64,000 nt of DNA from Glandiceps talaboti (lineage: Eukaryota; Hemichordata; Enteropneusta; Spengelidae), in the NCBI RefSeq assembly GCF_964340395.1, contig NC_135563.1, positions 3,826,422-3,890,421 of the forward strand, read 5' to 3'. Numbering within the stretch: position 1 is the first letter of the stretch; each line of letters starts with the position of its first letter. This document shows positions 24,022-36,479 of the stretch, piece after piece. The position numbers and the translations under genes were made by a program. Below the pieces are notes generated by a model. That model made no database searches. It was not told where the DNA came from and saw only the letters and a list, made by a program, of their open reading frames with translations.

Positions 24022-27000
24022 ATGGGTGTGGGTGTGTGTGGTTGTGTGTGTATGTGTATATGTGCATACATGTATATATACAGAAAATTTGCTGTATGTT
24101 CACTCGAATTTTCAAAACAGTTTTTTGTCATGCAGTTTTGTATTGGATAACTACAGTGTATACAATCTAAATTATGTTCTGTGTTTTTGCTAAGGTGTAG
24201 GAATTCAGATACAAAAATGGAAGGGAATCTAGAAAAAGATGTGTAGATTCCAAAAAAAAACCTGTGCCTTGGAAATAAACTCCTTAAAATTTTGCTGTTA
24301 CTTTGTTCAAGAAAACTCCAACCTATTGTCAGTTACAACCAGTGGACAAAATCTGCTGTCCCCATAGAAATTATTTAAATATATAGAGATCAAAATGATA
24401 TCAAAATTTACTAATTTTAGAATCCAGTATGACCACTAAATATTGTCTACAGAAAAATAAGATATTGTCAGTTTCCTTGAAAACAAGACCGTGAAACCCC
24501 AAATGTCTTTTATTGTCTCAAAAGAACCAGGAACAAGCTTTCCTATGGCAAAGTTTGGATAGAATTGAAGAACTTTGATTTCCCAAGGCACATTTTATCT
24601 TTAATAAAAATATGTTTTACATAACTGGCACTCTGAGTCTGATACATCAACATGAGTCAAGATATTCAAAATCATCCATTTTTAGCCCCAACAGGCACCA
24701 CTCAGAGGGGGCTAGTCTGTCTGTCTGTGCATGCTTGCGATCGTGCATGCATGCATGCAACCTCATATCTGTGGCACGCATCAACCGATTTCATCCAAAC
24801 CTGGCACAATTGTAACATGCTATGTGAGAGATACATTCTTGTATGCACGTCACTTTGTATTGTGACCAAATCAAACATAGGTGAATGACAGCTATATTTA
24901 TTTCTAAATTTCACAATATGCATCATAACATTGTAGGCATAATACATAGTGACTCCATTCAAGTGCCAACACCCATCTTACCAAATGTGAGCTTTCTTTT
25001 AAGACCTTGAAATTTGACCTTGACAGTCTTCTTCAAGGTCAAATAGCCGAATTTGGTTATCCTCAAAACTTTTCGAATCAAACATATTTAATCATGACTT
25101 GGATTTTGACCATGTGAGACATGTACAAGTCACTTAATTTAGTGATCTTCACCTGTATAGCCGCTGGCTGCCATATTTGTGATAGAAAAGCATATTTTGC
25201 CTATCTCCAAAATAAAAGTTTGATACATATGGACACCATTCAAGTCTCTACCCTCACATTTGACATGCATTTTCAAGGTGAAATGACCAAATTTTTCTTT
25301 CTATGTTAACTCAAGAAGTTGAATAAACAATGACTCCTTTTAAATGTCTATGTACCTCAAAGGTCAGCTTTATTTTTGTACCTTGACCTTTGGCTTTGAT
25401 GTCCAGATTCAAGGTCAAATACCAAATTGGTCAATAAATTATGACGTTTTGTATCTAGAGTCACCATTGAATTTGCACAATAAGGTTGCCATAAAACACA
25501 CAAGTTGGGAGCTATGTCTTTGATTGAAGGCTTGTTATTTCAATTTCACATAAATTATGCTGGCACAGGTAATATTATTCTGTAATATTTATTTTTTTCC
25601 TTAAGTGAGAAATTCTCATAACGTAAGGGTTTTATGAAGTATTGAAAGTTACATGTACACAATTTGACTACTAATGTCTATTGCATACATGTTACAAAGA
25701 GTATTGAAATCACCATCTAACATATACCATGAAATACTTAATATATCTCTTGAACTCCTGTCCAAAAGGTCAAGGCAGATTTCATTAGATATTTCATGAT
25801 TGAATTCTCCACATGAGGAGCTCCCCTTCAATTAGTTTGGATAGCATTCAAGGATGAAGTCACTGTTATAATTAGTTTTTATAGTAGCCCACATGTAACA
25901 CTTGCTACTCAGGCTTGAAAAAAAAGCTCTTCATAAAGATACAAAACAGATTAAATAAACAACATCAAGTGGTGAAAAGTAGTGTCATATAAAGATTGCT
26001 TTAAATAGATCTAGGCAAGTGAAGAACACACATCATGTTTTTTGTGCAAAATGCCTTCTTACATTGCAAAACAGGGAAACAGTTTTCAATCAGTTGTACG
26101 TGAAGAGTTTCAGAAAATGAGATGACATTTGACAGGTATGATTGAACTGAACAGTATCAAGAAGTGAGATGTAGTGCTATCTAAAGTAAAGAGATCTAAG
26201 CAGGTGAAACGTGTATATGTCATGTTTTTCTATGCAAACGCACTTACATTGCAAAATAGGGAAGCAGATTTAATCAATGGAGTTAAATGTACCTGGTCAG
26301 TTTCAGAAAATGACATGACATATGACAGGTATTGTTGAAATTAATGCTGCCCTGTCAGACTTACCCAGTATATATATATATATGTATGAATCACATACAA
26401 GTACAAATACTCAAGTTGTATTGATTACATGTTAGCCTCAGCATTTCCTGTGTGGGTAGATATTGAAGACATAGTGTCTATATCTCATAGATACATGTCT
26501 CTTATCAAATGTCATAGAAAGGATGTGTCAACTCTCAAGTTGATAATTACCTGTACAAATTCAGAAGAAAGTTGTTCCTCTGCTGTATGTGATTTGATTT
26601 AAACATTGCACAATGATGACACGTGGTACATAACTACTTCTTTTCTTGTTTGTTACATTTATTATCAAACATGGGCAAATAAACAATTTCCATTTCATCA
26701 AATAAACAGTTCCTATTTCATTATACAACATGTACTTCACCATATTTCAAGCATAAGCTTTTCCAGTTGAATCTTCATTTTGACCTCGACTGATGTCAAA
26801 TGCAATATCTGATGATTTAAAACAAAAAAAAGATACACATGAAGTGAGGATTACCTTGCACATTGAACATGGCACTGTTTTATCACAATGGAGTCCTAAT
26901 TTCCAAACAAGGCAAGTACTCAGTGTGTGCACCCTGGTGTTTAGTTGTGATATTATCTCTAAGTTTTAGTGTAACTTCAACAATGTCTGTCACAGTTGTA

Positions 27001-30000
27001 GCAAATTAGAGACAAAGACAGAAAGGAATTCTAGTAATCTATAAAACATTATCTAGATGTAAACATTGTTGGTCTTTATTTTGTCATATCAGATGTAAGC
27101 TACTTCATCCTAAGAAGTGTTATGGTTATGTTAGAGGTTGATTTATGGAAAGCTTTAGAAGAAAAATGAACATAGAAATACAACAAATGATACGAGGGAA
27201 ATATGCAGATAAAATGTACTTAACAGCCATGGCTAATATGACATAAGTGAACCACCAACATTATGTTGTGGACCACCGAAATAAATAAACTAGTATTCCA
27301 ACTATTGGTATTAAATTGTATGAGAAAATTTTGAACCCTGGGTCTGAAAAGCATCATCAGATCAGTAGATGTAAATAGAATACTTAGACACTTGTAGCAT
27401 CATCACATCTCTACTGTGTCATTATTTCTAGAATTTGATCAATTCTGATGTCGTCTAGGGATGACATAGTAATTCAGATTTATAAACTAGCTTCTTGTGT
27501 CTAGAACATGCATTGCTAAGTTGTAGTAGATACATCTTTTCATTTATACACATTTTAATACCGATATCACAATGAATGGAATTCTTAACATACATTGTCT
27601 ATAGATCTGAAGACTCAAAGCCAGCGATCAAATTGTCATATTCCTTCTGATATGTGAGCTGTCACAGAGTCAGTATTTTCTGAGAAAATAAAATTGTCCA
27701 AGTGTGCAAACATTTATCATACAGTGTTCATGAAATGTAAATCTTAACAACCCCAGGGAAAAGATCAATTTATCAGAGATTTTGCACGCATATCTAAACA
27801 CCCTGATATTTATCTACCTGACAATAATGTATTTTCAAGTAAAATATTTATAGTCGTGGAGAGATATAATTAGTCATGATCAATCTAAGTGTACACACTG
27901 TTAGTTTGAAATTCATTCCTAGGTCAGGTATTAACATTTATACTGCTATTCCTCCGAGAGTAACATTGATAAATGTCAGATGAGTAGTCCAGATGTTTGG
28001 TTTCTCATCGATTGTGATTGGAATCCCTAGTTACAGACCAGGTCTTAGGTACTACCAATCACTCTGATTCCTAGGAGACAAGTTGAACATATACTGTTGT
28101 CACAAAAGTAGCAAAAATAATGCCAGTATCCTCACTTTAAGTTTGAGCTTAGATTTGTGATACACAGCAGATGTCAGTTGATTAGAACCGGGTCAGCAAA
28201 GGAAAGAAGTTTAATTGAGTGTACTGTGCTATAGCAAGAATCTAACATGTCAATCACTATTTGTAACTTGTTCATTGGATCTTTGGTCAGAATTGTATAG
28301 TTTGCTGTAATACTGACTTGATCTGTTAATTAGAGAGAGATGTGGTATTTAGTGTGTGTAGAGAACGATTTTAGTACATTTATGCAGCCACATATTTTCC
28401 CACTACGAAGACCTTGGATGGAGAAATTGACATTGATATTGATATTGATATTGCGATTTCACACAAAAAATTAATGAAAGTTAATCATGTTATGTGACAG
28501 CCCAGTAAAACATGGTATGTCTGTGACACTCCAGTAAACCATGCCTTGTGACAGCCTAGTAAATCATGTAATGTGACAACCAAGTAAAACTTGCCATGTG
28601 ACAGTCCAGTAAAATGTGCTATGTGACAGGCAATAAAACTTGCTATGTGACAGCCCAGTACAAATGCCATATACTATGCTATGAAAGCCATGCCACGTGA
28701 CAGCCCAGTACAAATGCCATATACTATGCTATGAAAGCCATGCCACGTGACAGCCCAGTACAAATGCCATATACTATGCCATGAAAGCCATGCTACGTGA
28801 CAGCCCAGTACAACATGCCATATACTATACTGTAGCCATGCCACGTGACAGCCAAGTACAACATGCCATATACTATGCTATGATAGCCATGCAATGTGAC
28901 AGCTAAGTACAACATGCCGTATAGTATGCTATGATAGCTGTGCAATGTGACAGCCAAGTACAGCATGCCATATACCAGTACTAGATATATAACTTAGAAT
29001 TAGTGCGCATATTGTACATATAGAAACTGGAATATACACAAACACCACCTTATCAAGCAGGACATGCCCTGTATGTAAACAAGGTGAAATAGAAGATGAG
29101 GAGCATTTTTTATTACGCTATACAGATATCAAAATGAAAGGAAAGAACTCTTTAACAAATTAAATATATGTTCTGGTACAAGCATGGATAATGAGAATCT
29201 CATAAAGATTCTTAAAGTAAAAGACAAAAATACATTAGTTGATAAAAGCAAATTTATTCAACATGGATTCAAAATTCGAGAATATCATTTGAACAAAAAT
29301 ATACCAGCTGCCTTGTGATATACATTCGACAAATACATTTACTACTTTTCAGGCCCTCTGACTACATCTGGCCTCAGAGGCTCATCACTATCTGTATAAC
29401 CAATATGCTGTGTTGATTTTCACATTGTGAAATTACTCTTTTTTGTGTGTGGTCAATACAGGTATTTTTCTTTTTACTTTATTGTATTGTATTGTACTGA
29501 TATCTGGAAATATAGATAAGGTTACAATAAAGTTTATTATCATTATATTATTATTATTATTATTATTACTATGCTATGATAGCCATGCAATATGACAGCC
29601 AAGTATAAACATGTAAAATACAGCTGTATTGAAACATCATACATATGGGTTACATGTACCTTAGTAGGAGATACATAATAAAGTACTTTGGACTGTTAAA
29701 TTTGAAAAAGTAATGTCTTTTTCTGGAAACTAGGGAGAAATTAGTGTTCAGAAAGGCAATTACCCTAGAAGACAAAGCTGCATGATATCTAATCATTAAT
29801 GTTTCTCAGTAGTATAAATGGCATAAAGAGACCATCTCCAATTTTTGTGTTTTTGTGTCTGTTTTTGTGTCTGTGTCTGTGTCTGTGTCTGTGTCTGTGT
29901 CTGTGTCTGTGTCTGTGTCTGTGGTTTATTTTTATAGTTTTGTGTGTAAAATTACCAATCTTATTGCTCTTCTACCTTTAAACAATCATAGCAATGACAG

Positions 30001-30027
30001 CCATATATCTGACAGCTGGCAATGATA

Positions 30028-30070
<43 letters not shown>

Positions 30071-30421
30071 CAATGGCAACAACAACAACAACAACAACAA
30101 CAACAACGACGACGACAATGATGATGACAGTGACATTATTGATAATACAGCTAAATGAATGAGTCAGGGGGATTTATAATTTGCTTCACTTACATTATGT
30201 CATGTGTGGTTACAGAGAAACATGTCATTGCAATTTTTTTGCTGACTCTTAACATTCTGTATGGTTGTAATTTTCAGGGAGGTATTGCATTTGTTGCAAT
30301 CAAGGGTGCACTGAAAATCTACTACAAACAGCAACAATATCTACGACAGGTGCACCGAAAGATCCAAGATTATCCAGAAGAAGGACAGACAACACAAGCC
30401 ACAGGAACACAGACCCCATAA
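22154..30421 (+). CDS. MARCHF5: MARCH5 E3 ubiquitin ligase, three coding exons to the stop (first exon not found)
   Basis: MARCH5 is a mitochondrial outer-membrane RING-CH ubiquitin ligase that controls mitochondrial dynamics and protein quality. The joined exons (22154-22359, 23322-23800, 30278-30421) give about 275 residues in one frame and match the vertebrate protein (about 278 residues) almost end to end. They carry an N-terminal RING-CH of pattern CX2C-X15-CXC-X7-HX2C-X18-CX2C, four hydrophobic segments, and a short polar C-terminal tail. All four internal junctions are GT-AG. The short first exon with the start codon is missing: the reading starts mid-codon one residue before RTCWVC. 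It may lie further left among the arrays or beyond the window. A gene downstream on the opposite strand, IDE, faces it tail to tail. Confidence 0.95.
22360..23321 (+). other. MARCH5 intron
   Basis: Intron with GTAAAT donor and TTGCCAG acceptor. A 90-codon - strand frame (22711-22983) inside it resembles nothing I know and is probably chance. Confidence 0.85.
23322..23800 (+). CDS. MARCHF5: MARCH5 membrane exon
   Basis: This exon encodes about 160 residues with three of the four membrane segments: around [18 protein letters not shown], around [18 protein letters not shown], and around [16 protein letters not shown]. Blocks such as [16 protein letters not shown] and NSNLQRTIL are almost the same as in vertebrates. 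The loop [19 protein letters not shown] is the most diverged part. The exon starts in phase with the split Gly codon and ends after a complete Leu codon at donor GTAAGT. Confidence 0.96.
23937..24060. repeat. (TG)n microsatellite
   Basis: About 38 uninterrupted TG units (23938-24013), then imperfect GGTGTG/TATG units. Confidence 0.97.
24681..25540 (+). repeat. dispersed non-coding repeat, longest copy
   Basis: The head (TTTTTAGCCCCAACAGGC, CAGAGGGGGCTA, CCAAACCTGGCACAA) is related to the reverse complement of 52380-52525. The body from 24905 on (AGTGACTCCATTCAAGTGCC, TTCAAGGTCAAATAGCC, GATAGAAAAGCA) matches 34518-35140 in the same orientation. It has many CAAGGTCAAAT/TGACCTTGA phrases and no coding potential. 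It is probably a non-autonomous element; its class is unknown. Confidence 0.75.
25541..25962. other. intronic sequence, nothing recognised
   Basis: AT-rich MARCH5 intron sequence without a repeat or exon I can name. Confidence 0.4.
25963..26340. repeat. diverged tandem duplication, ~188-bp unit
   Basis: Two diverged copies (25963-26150 and 26151-26340) share ATCAAG(T/A)(G)GTGA, AGATCTA(G/A)GCA, TACATTGCAAAA(C/T)AGGGAA and TTTCAGAAAATGA in the same order. An (AT)n run lies just to the right (26370-26383). Confidence 0.75.
26341..28484. other. intronic sequence, nothing recognised
   Basis: MARCH5 intron sequence with no exon, RNA gene or named repeat apart from short AT runs. Confidence 0.4.
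28485..28975. repeat. minisatellite, GTGACAGCCCAGTA units
   Basis: The left part has irregular ~28-bp units (TGTGACAGCCCAGTAAAAC). From 28665 the unit grows to about 50 bp by including GCCATATACTATGCTATG. One last partial copy lies at 29569-29611, beyond the inserted LINE fragment. Confidence 0.93.
28976..29570 (+). mobile_element. 5'-truncated LINE fragment inserted in a minisatellite
   Basis: The fragment keeps the end of a LINE ORF2 and its 3' tail. The frame at 28993-29122 reads a zinc-knuckle-like end ([17 protein letters not shown]). A +2 or -1 frameshift follows near 29122, and the frame at 29124-29318 continues ([12 protein letters not shown] to NIPAAL, stop TGA at 29316). The 3' untranslated part ends in ATT repeats (29546-29568). 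Repeat units of the host array flank it on both sides, so the array was there first. Only a short TAC/ATAC overlap could be a target duplication. Confidence 0.88.
28993..29318 (+). pseudogene. broken 3' end of LINE ORF2
   Basis: About 108 residues of the C-terminal end of a retrotransposon polyprotein, with one frameshift near 29122 and an in-frame stop just upstream (28990-28992). The Cys-x2-Cys ... EDEEHFLL motif is typical of many animal LINE ends. It is not functional. Confidence 0.85.
29571..29849. other. intronic sequence right of LINE fragment
   Basis: The first ~40 bases are the resumed minisatellite unit. The rest is unique intron. Confidence 0.6.
29850..29922. repeat. hexanucleotide repeat (TGTGTC)n
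   Basis: About 11 units of TGTGTC, with a TTTTTGTG-rich left edge. Confidence 0.95.
30022..30128. repeat. trinucleotide repeats (GAT)n and (AAC)n
   Basis: About 15 GAT units, a short ACAATGGC link, about 10 AAC units, then GAC/GAT. It lies 150 bp upstream of the last MARCH5 acceptor. Confidence 0.95.
30278..30421 (+). CDS. MARCHF5: MARCH5 C-terminal exon and stop
   Basis: This exon encodes 47 residues: the fourth membrane segment ([16 protein letters not shown]), the conserved [13 protein letters not shown] helix and a polar tail rich in Gln and Thr, then TAA. The tail is longer than the vertebrate PEQEEA ending. Acceptor TTTTCAG lies directly upstream and the frame continues from exon 23322-23800 without a split codon. 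Confidence 0.96.
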   Translation, partial: GGIAFVAIKGALKIYYKQQQYLRQVHRKIQDYPEEGQTTQATGTQTP

Positions 30422-31310
30422 GTCAATATATGCTAAAAGAAAAATGGACTCCCTAAGTCATCACAGATAGCAAGAAGACAACCCCTCTCATTTGTCTCAG
30501 ACAAGAGAAATAGACATGCTAACTCAATACTGGACCTAACAACAGACTCTCTAACACAGTACAGTCAACATGAATTCTTACACAATTCACCCATTTCATA
30601 GTAATCCAAATGAGAAAGTTTAGAAATAGTGAATGCAAAAACAAAAGAGAAAAAACAGAGGTTTTGAATGTTATTTACTATGATACATTTCATCATGTGT
30701 ATTTTGATTGTAATGTAGCAAACGTTTTCTCATTGGATAAATCATTATAAAAGGAACATAGAAATTAAAGTTACTAGAAATTATAGAACTCCCAATAAAA
30801 CTGTAGACTATCTAGTGGCTTTATAGCACCACTATGCAAACTTGTAGAACCACCGATGAATATCTACTATATAAATGTTGGTTGAACATCTGACATATAC
30901 CAGTAAATGTTGATTAGAACCCTGAATATAAATATAAAATTTGGCAACAACTACAAGTAATTATTTAAGCATTCAATGGTTAATGAATTCCATTTTGTGG
31001 ATGGAATTAATGTACAATATGTTATATTTTTTCCTCTACACCATTCATTTTGCCTAAAATGTTAGTATTATGCACTGAAGTATTGCACACTATATTAAAA
31101 GTGAAATCAAGTCAACATTTGCAAAATAATGTAAAATCATATGAAAATAGTTATTTTGACTGTAGCATAATGACCCTTCTGTTAGATCTGTTACCAGGTT
31201 GTGTTTCATGTTAAACTCTCCCTTATAACATTCCTCATACGATAGGAAAGACATTACCAGCAAAAGACCTACTTGTGTTCTGTTCATTCAGTATTACCTG
31301 CATGTCTATC
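30422..31310 (+). other. MARCH5 3' untranslated region and flank
   Basis: Non-coding sequence after the stop. An AATAAA at 30794-30799, about 375 bases past the stop, is a reasonable poly-A signal. Further right I see nothing. Confidence 0.5.
30794..30799 (+). terminator. possible MARCH5 poly-A signal
   Basis: Canonical AATAAA in the first AT-rich stretch after the MARCH5 stop. Such hexamers are common by chance here, so only cDNA ends could confirm it. Confidence 0.35.
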
Positions 31311-31985
31311 AAAATGACATCTGTATTCTCTGTGTACCCTGCCCATCAAAATGACATCTGTATTCTCTGTGTACCCTGCCCATCAAAATGACATCTGTAT
31401 TCTCTGTGTATCCTGCCCATCAAAATGACCCTCTGTAATCCTGCCCATCAAAATAACATCTGAATTCTCTCTGTATCCTGTCCATCAAAATGACATCTGT
31501 ATTCTCTGTGTATCCTGTCCATCAAAATGACATATGTATTCTCGCTGTATCCTGCCCATCAAATGACATCTATATTCTCTCTATCCTGCACATCAAAATG
31601 CTGCCTGTATTCTCTCTGTATCCTGCCCATCAAAATGACATCTGTATTCTCTCTGTATCCTGCCCATCAAAATGACATCTGTATTCTCACTGTATCCTGC
31701 CCATCAAATGACATCTGTATTCTCTCTATCCTGCACATCAAAATGCTGCCTGTATTCTCTCTGTATCCTGCCCATCAAAATGACATCTGTTTTCTCGCTG
31801 TATCCTGCCCATCAAATGACATCTGTATTCTCTCTATCCTGCACATCAAAATGACATCTGTATTCTCTCTGTATCCTGCACATCAAAATGACATCTTTAT
31901 TCTCTCTGTATCCTGCACATCAAAATGCTGTCTGTATTCTCTGTGTATCATGCACATCAAAATGACATCTGTGTTCTTTGAATAT
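31311..31985. repeat. 37-bp minisatellite, about 18 copies
   Basis: Units of about 37 bp (CATCAAAATGACATCTGTAT, then TCTCTCTGTATCCTGCC). Some copies lack CTGT or carry ATGCTGCCTG for ATGACATCTG. A three-copy block with those variants (31526-31640) recurs at 31680-31800, so larger blocks were also duplicated. Confidence 0.94.
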
Positions 31986-34517
31986 GTTTTCCAGCTAAAA
32001 TAAGCTAGTAATCTTATGTACTCAGTGTTGATTTGTACTAAATGAATTATGAAGTATTTTACCTAACCAAATGTTAACAAACACTGTTTCATGGTGTGTA
32101 CAAAAGTTACATAGCATACTAAATAAGTATTTACAATGACTTTTAGAAGGATTATTAGTTATTTCTTTAAATCTGCAAGGACACTTTAAAGAAAAAGAAA
32201 AGTGATCCTTGCAAATGAAAGTGTGCTTACTGATCTACAAGGGGATAGGTAGTCTGTGTTTACAAATTTGTATCACTAGTAGTAACAAATTAGCATTTCA
32301 ATGCAAATTGTTTGTTTTTTTGCCAAGAATTTGTAGGCATTGTTTTCATAGTGATAATGATGTCAGAATAATGAGTATATTTAGAAATGCAAAACACAAA
32401 ACCCTGACAACTGTCCATGCTTGTAAATTGACACACTCTACTCCTGAATGTTTTACTGTATTTTCTGTTGTTGTGTACATATGAAGAATGACTTGTGTTA
32501 TTCTCCCTATAAGTGTATAATATGCGTCTACAATACACGAGTGTATTAAAACAGTTTTACACATGACCAGTTTCTCTATATCCTGATGTCAATGGCAATG
32601 CCTGGATGCATTTGAAAATTACGTTTAACTTCTTGAATGTTTCATTTATTTAGTATGCCTAAGTGTGATGCTATAAATGTCTCAGTTACTAGTGATGACT
32701 CAGTATGTTTCAGTACATTGAATAGGAGAGTGAAATTCTTTATATGAAACAGAAAATAAATGCATAAAAATATTCCCACCTGACTCAGACTGTGCCCCTG
32801 TAGAATATTGGTATCCAAATAACATTCATTACATGGTTTACATTCATAAGCTGTTATTGTTCAGTAACTTGTACAGTTTAAATGGCAGTCGTGTTTCTTT
32901 CTATCCTAAAATCCTCAACAAATACAATGTAATCGTTGAAAAGAAGCAAGGAACTGTCAGCAGCCATATTTGATGTAGTGTTACTATTTACACTGTTGTC
33001 ATGAAACAGGGTATTCTGTATAAAGTTCTTAGGAATTGTTTTATCAATTGCCACAAAGAACAGCAGTAGTTCTAAATCCTCTCTCTCTCTCTCTCTCTTT
33101 TGTTTAAAAACTACAAAAAAAGGATTACTATGATATGTTGGTAATGAGGTCGTACTGACTATTACCAGCATACAAGTTAATTCAGGATTTCAAATTTTTT
33201 CGGTCATTTTTTACACATAGGATGTTTTGATCGTTCATATAGGTTTCAATCTTATAGAACCATTTTATGAGATATTTTCATCCATGTTCAGAGCCATTGG
33301 CTTCATTTTCCTAATTTATATTAGAAGTGCAATTATTTTGATGTATTTTGTTTAATAATATTAAATATTTCAAGTGGTGAAACACACATCATATTTATGC
33401 CATGGAAGAAATAATGCTGTTGATATCTTCCATATGATGACATTTAGAGTGCTTATAAAGAGTGTGTAATAACTTCCTTTTTCAATGTTTGTGTTTTATT
33501 AAAACCTTATTGTCAATTAGTTGCCACCATATGCATTAAAATTACATTTGCTATTAAACACAATTTCATTTAATTCCCAAGGTTACACTTTGTTTCATAA
33601 AATCTATGCTGAAACATCTCGATCAGGAAAGTTGTATAGTTCTATTTCTGTATGGTTATTGCAAAGTTTTTGGTAAATGGGTTTTTTGTACACTGCGACA
33701 ATGCAGGCATTTGCAGCTGTTGTCGATTTATTCACATATTTTGGTACTCAATGACATGAATTTTACCCAAAGGCAGATTTGTAGTTTGTGGTATTTACTA
33801 TTTTCATTGTAATTTTAGTCATAGTTACACTCTCATATTCATATTCACAGTTTATTTGGACAAATTTGGACGTACCTAGCAGTTAAAGTAGAATCTTGCA
33901 GCCTTTCGCGCTATGACATGTCTGCCTTCATTACACATTTCTTTAATTGCCATAAAAACCTATTTTTTAAAGACATAATTACTTTTATTGTTATATTACC
34001 ATGGCAACTGATCCTCATAGAAAGCCAACTTATTTCTATAAGTTCATGCTGCAACAAGAACCATATGAATGTAATCGATAGCTTGGTTTTTTTACAGCAG
34101 AACTGGGATGGAAAGAGGGGAAGGGGGTATAGTCAGTAACATTTCTTTGTTCAAGTTTTCAAAGTTTTGAGTTATAGATTTTAGACAAAACTTGACTGCA
34201 ATGTGTTGATTTATCTTGTCTGTTATATGCAGCTGTTCATTTATGTTCATATCAGATTTTGATAGATCCTACAGTTTTGATTTGTAATGTATCATAGTTG
34301 AGTTAATGTATCACCAAGTATTCTGACACCAAAGTGTTATGTTAAAAATGGGTAAATTAAGACTTGTGAATAAACAGAAAATTTTGAAACATGATGACCT
34401 TCGCTGTGTTTCTTTAAAACTAAAATATTGCATATATAAAGGTAATTTTATCACAAGCAGGAAATTTTACCTTGTCTAAATATCAAATATGGCTGAATGG
34501 TGGCCATATTGGTTGTT
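31986..34517. other. intergenic sequence, no gene seen
   Basis: AT-rich. It contains a short (TC)n run at 33079-33098. Frames here are short and resemble nothing I know. Confidence 0.4.
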
Positions 34518-35140
34518 AAATTTTGCAATATGTTTGTAGGTGTAATACGTAGTGACTCCATTCAAGTGCCTACGCCCATATTATCAATTAGCTTGCTTGT
34601 AAGACTTTGACCTTGCAGTGTTCAAGGTCAAATAGCCAAATTTGGGTTTTCTTCATCATGACTAGGGTTTCACCATGTGAGGCATATGCAAGTCACTTAA
34701 TTTCGTAACCTTGACCTGTATAGCAAAAAGGCAGCCATATTTGTGATAGAAAAGCACTTTTTGTCTTATCTCCAAAGGTTTGATACATAAGGACACTGTT
34801 CAAGTGTCTACCCTCACATTATTAATGATGAGCTTTCTGGTGAGACCTTGACCTAGAAACATTTTCAAGGTAAAATGACCAAATTTTTCTTGCAACATTA
34901 ACTCAAGAAATTTAATACACAAAGACTCCATTTAATGTCTATACCTTAAAAATCAGAAAGAATAAAAGAATAAAATTCTTTTTATACCTTGACCTGTGAC
35001 CTCCATATTCAAGGTCAAATACCAAATTGGACAATAAATTATCAAGTTTTGTATCTACAGACATCATTAAGATTTGCAAAATAACTTCTCCATAAAACAT
35101 CAGTTGGGCTGTGTCTTCAATTGAAAGCTTGTTTCCCAAT
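34518..35140 (+). repeat. dispersed non-coding repeat, second copy
   Basis: It matches the body of the repeat at 24905-25540 in the same orientation: TAGTGACTCCATTCAAGTGCC-like start, TTCAAGGTCAAATAGCC, GCAGCCATATTTGTGATAGA, CAAATACCAAATTGG, and an end near TTGAAAGCTTGTT. The head seen at 24681 is absent. The copies are clearly diverged, so both are old. Confidence 0.8.
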
Positions 35141-36479
35141 ATTTCTACCTGTGCAGTTGACACAGAGCTTGTTGTAACACTATAGGGTTGAGCAGGAAAT
35201 TTAACAATTTGGTTTTAATTTTGCTGCTCGACCATGTGGTAACACGTAAAGAATTAGAATATGGTGTATTTTGGTTCTAAATTTAGAAAAATAACTTTTT
35301 ATTGTCCTTGAAATGTCAAATGCAAATGAAAGTCTAATTACCTGAAATAAAGTTTTACTCTAAGTCACTTCAGAGAAATATTACTCAACTCAATGAATTT
35401 CTTGGTCAACACAATGACCTGTGCTCCACACACACACTACATACATGTATTATGCATTAGTATAGGATTACCACAGGCACACATGACAATAAGTTGACCA
35501 TACTCTAGTTTGACCCCCTAGCATGAAGTGAAAAGCTCTTGCAGGTATACCTGCTCTGAAGGTTCATTACAGCTATCCAAATTAGGTCTTAAGAAGTTGT
35601 GGATCAGTCTGAGATTTTGTTGGGATGTTTCTAGGGGTGTCTAGGTGGAGAATTGTTGAGCACAAGATGACCTCACAAATGACATGCAAATTAGCTCAAA
35701 CATGTGATTTGTAGGTCCAAACCAAAAACTCTAATTAATAAGAATGGGGCTACAATTTGGTTAGGATGTTTGTAGAGGTGTTTAACTGATATATGAAGAC
35801 TTAGTTAAAGACAAAGTGACAATATATTCTTCACAACACATGAATGTCATATTTGCAAAGATCAAAAGTAGTGGGTTGTCAAGTAAAAAAAATACAACAT
35901 AAATGTGTCTAGTAACTTTTGAAGATCTTGCCCATAGCAACAGCAAAAATGCCAGTGTCATATAAAGGTAACATGACTGATCCAGAAGTGAACATGCACT
36001 AAAAAATAAACATACATGTTTCATGTACATCTATAGCAATCATGACCACAACTATAGCCAAATGCCAATGTAATGTGTACAGATAACAACAGATGGGTGG
36101 GCAAGTGATTAGGCATCAAAACAATAAACACAAATGTGCATAGCAACCATGTCTAAGCCCATATAGCAGCAACCAAAACAACAATATCGTTTGCAAAGAT
36201 AACAGTTTCTGTTACAAATTAACCTAGCTACCATCATACATGCCTAAACTATGTAGCTGTGCTGCAGCTTAAAATACCATGCACTGCTGTTTGGGGAGTG
36301 ATTTACTAAAAATATCCTTAGTTTTCTACACTTCAGGTGTACCTTTTCAAAGTGCTACTTCTTCATATTGAGTCAAGAGAGGAATGTACCTAAGTTTTTT
36401 GTTATTATTGAGTCTATGTAACATGTTTATGTTCTGCCTAAAAGTAAAGACTAGATGTGTTCAACAAATAGTTACTATA
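35141..36479. other. intergenic sequence, possible old repeat
   Basis: No gene was seen. 35625-35800 has two diverged copies of a GGATGTTT(C/G)TAG(G/A)GGTGT phrase and resembles 7405-7660, which suggests another old dispersed family. Confidence 0.35.

Larger units (their letters stand above)
23801..30277 (+). other. MARCH5 last intron (6.5 kb)
   Basis: Donor GTAAGT at 23801, acceptor TTTTCAG ending 30277. It holds a TG microsatellite, a dispersed repeat copy, a 50-bp minisatellite and a LINE fragment, annotated separately. Confidence 0.9.
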
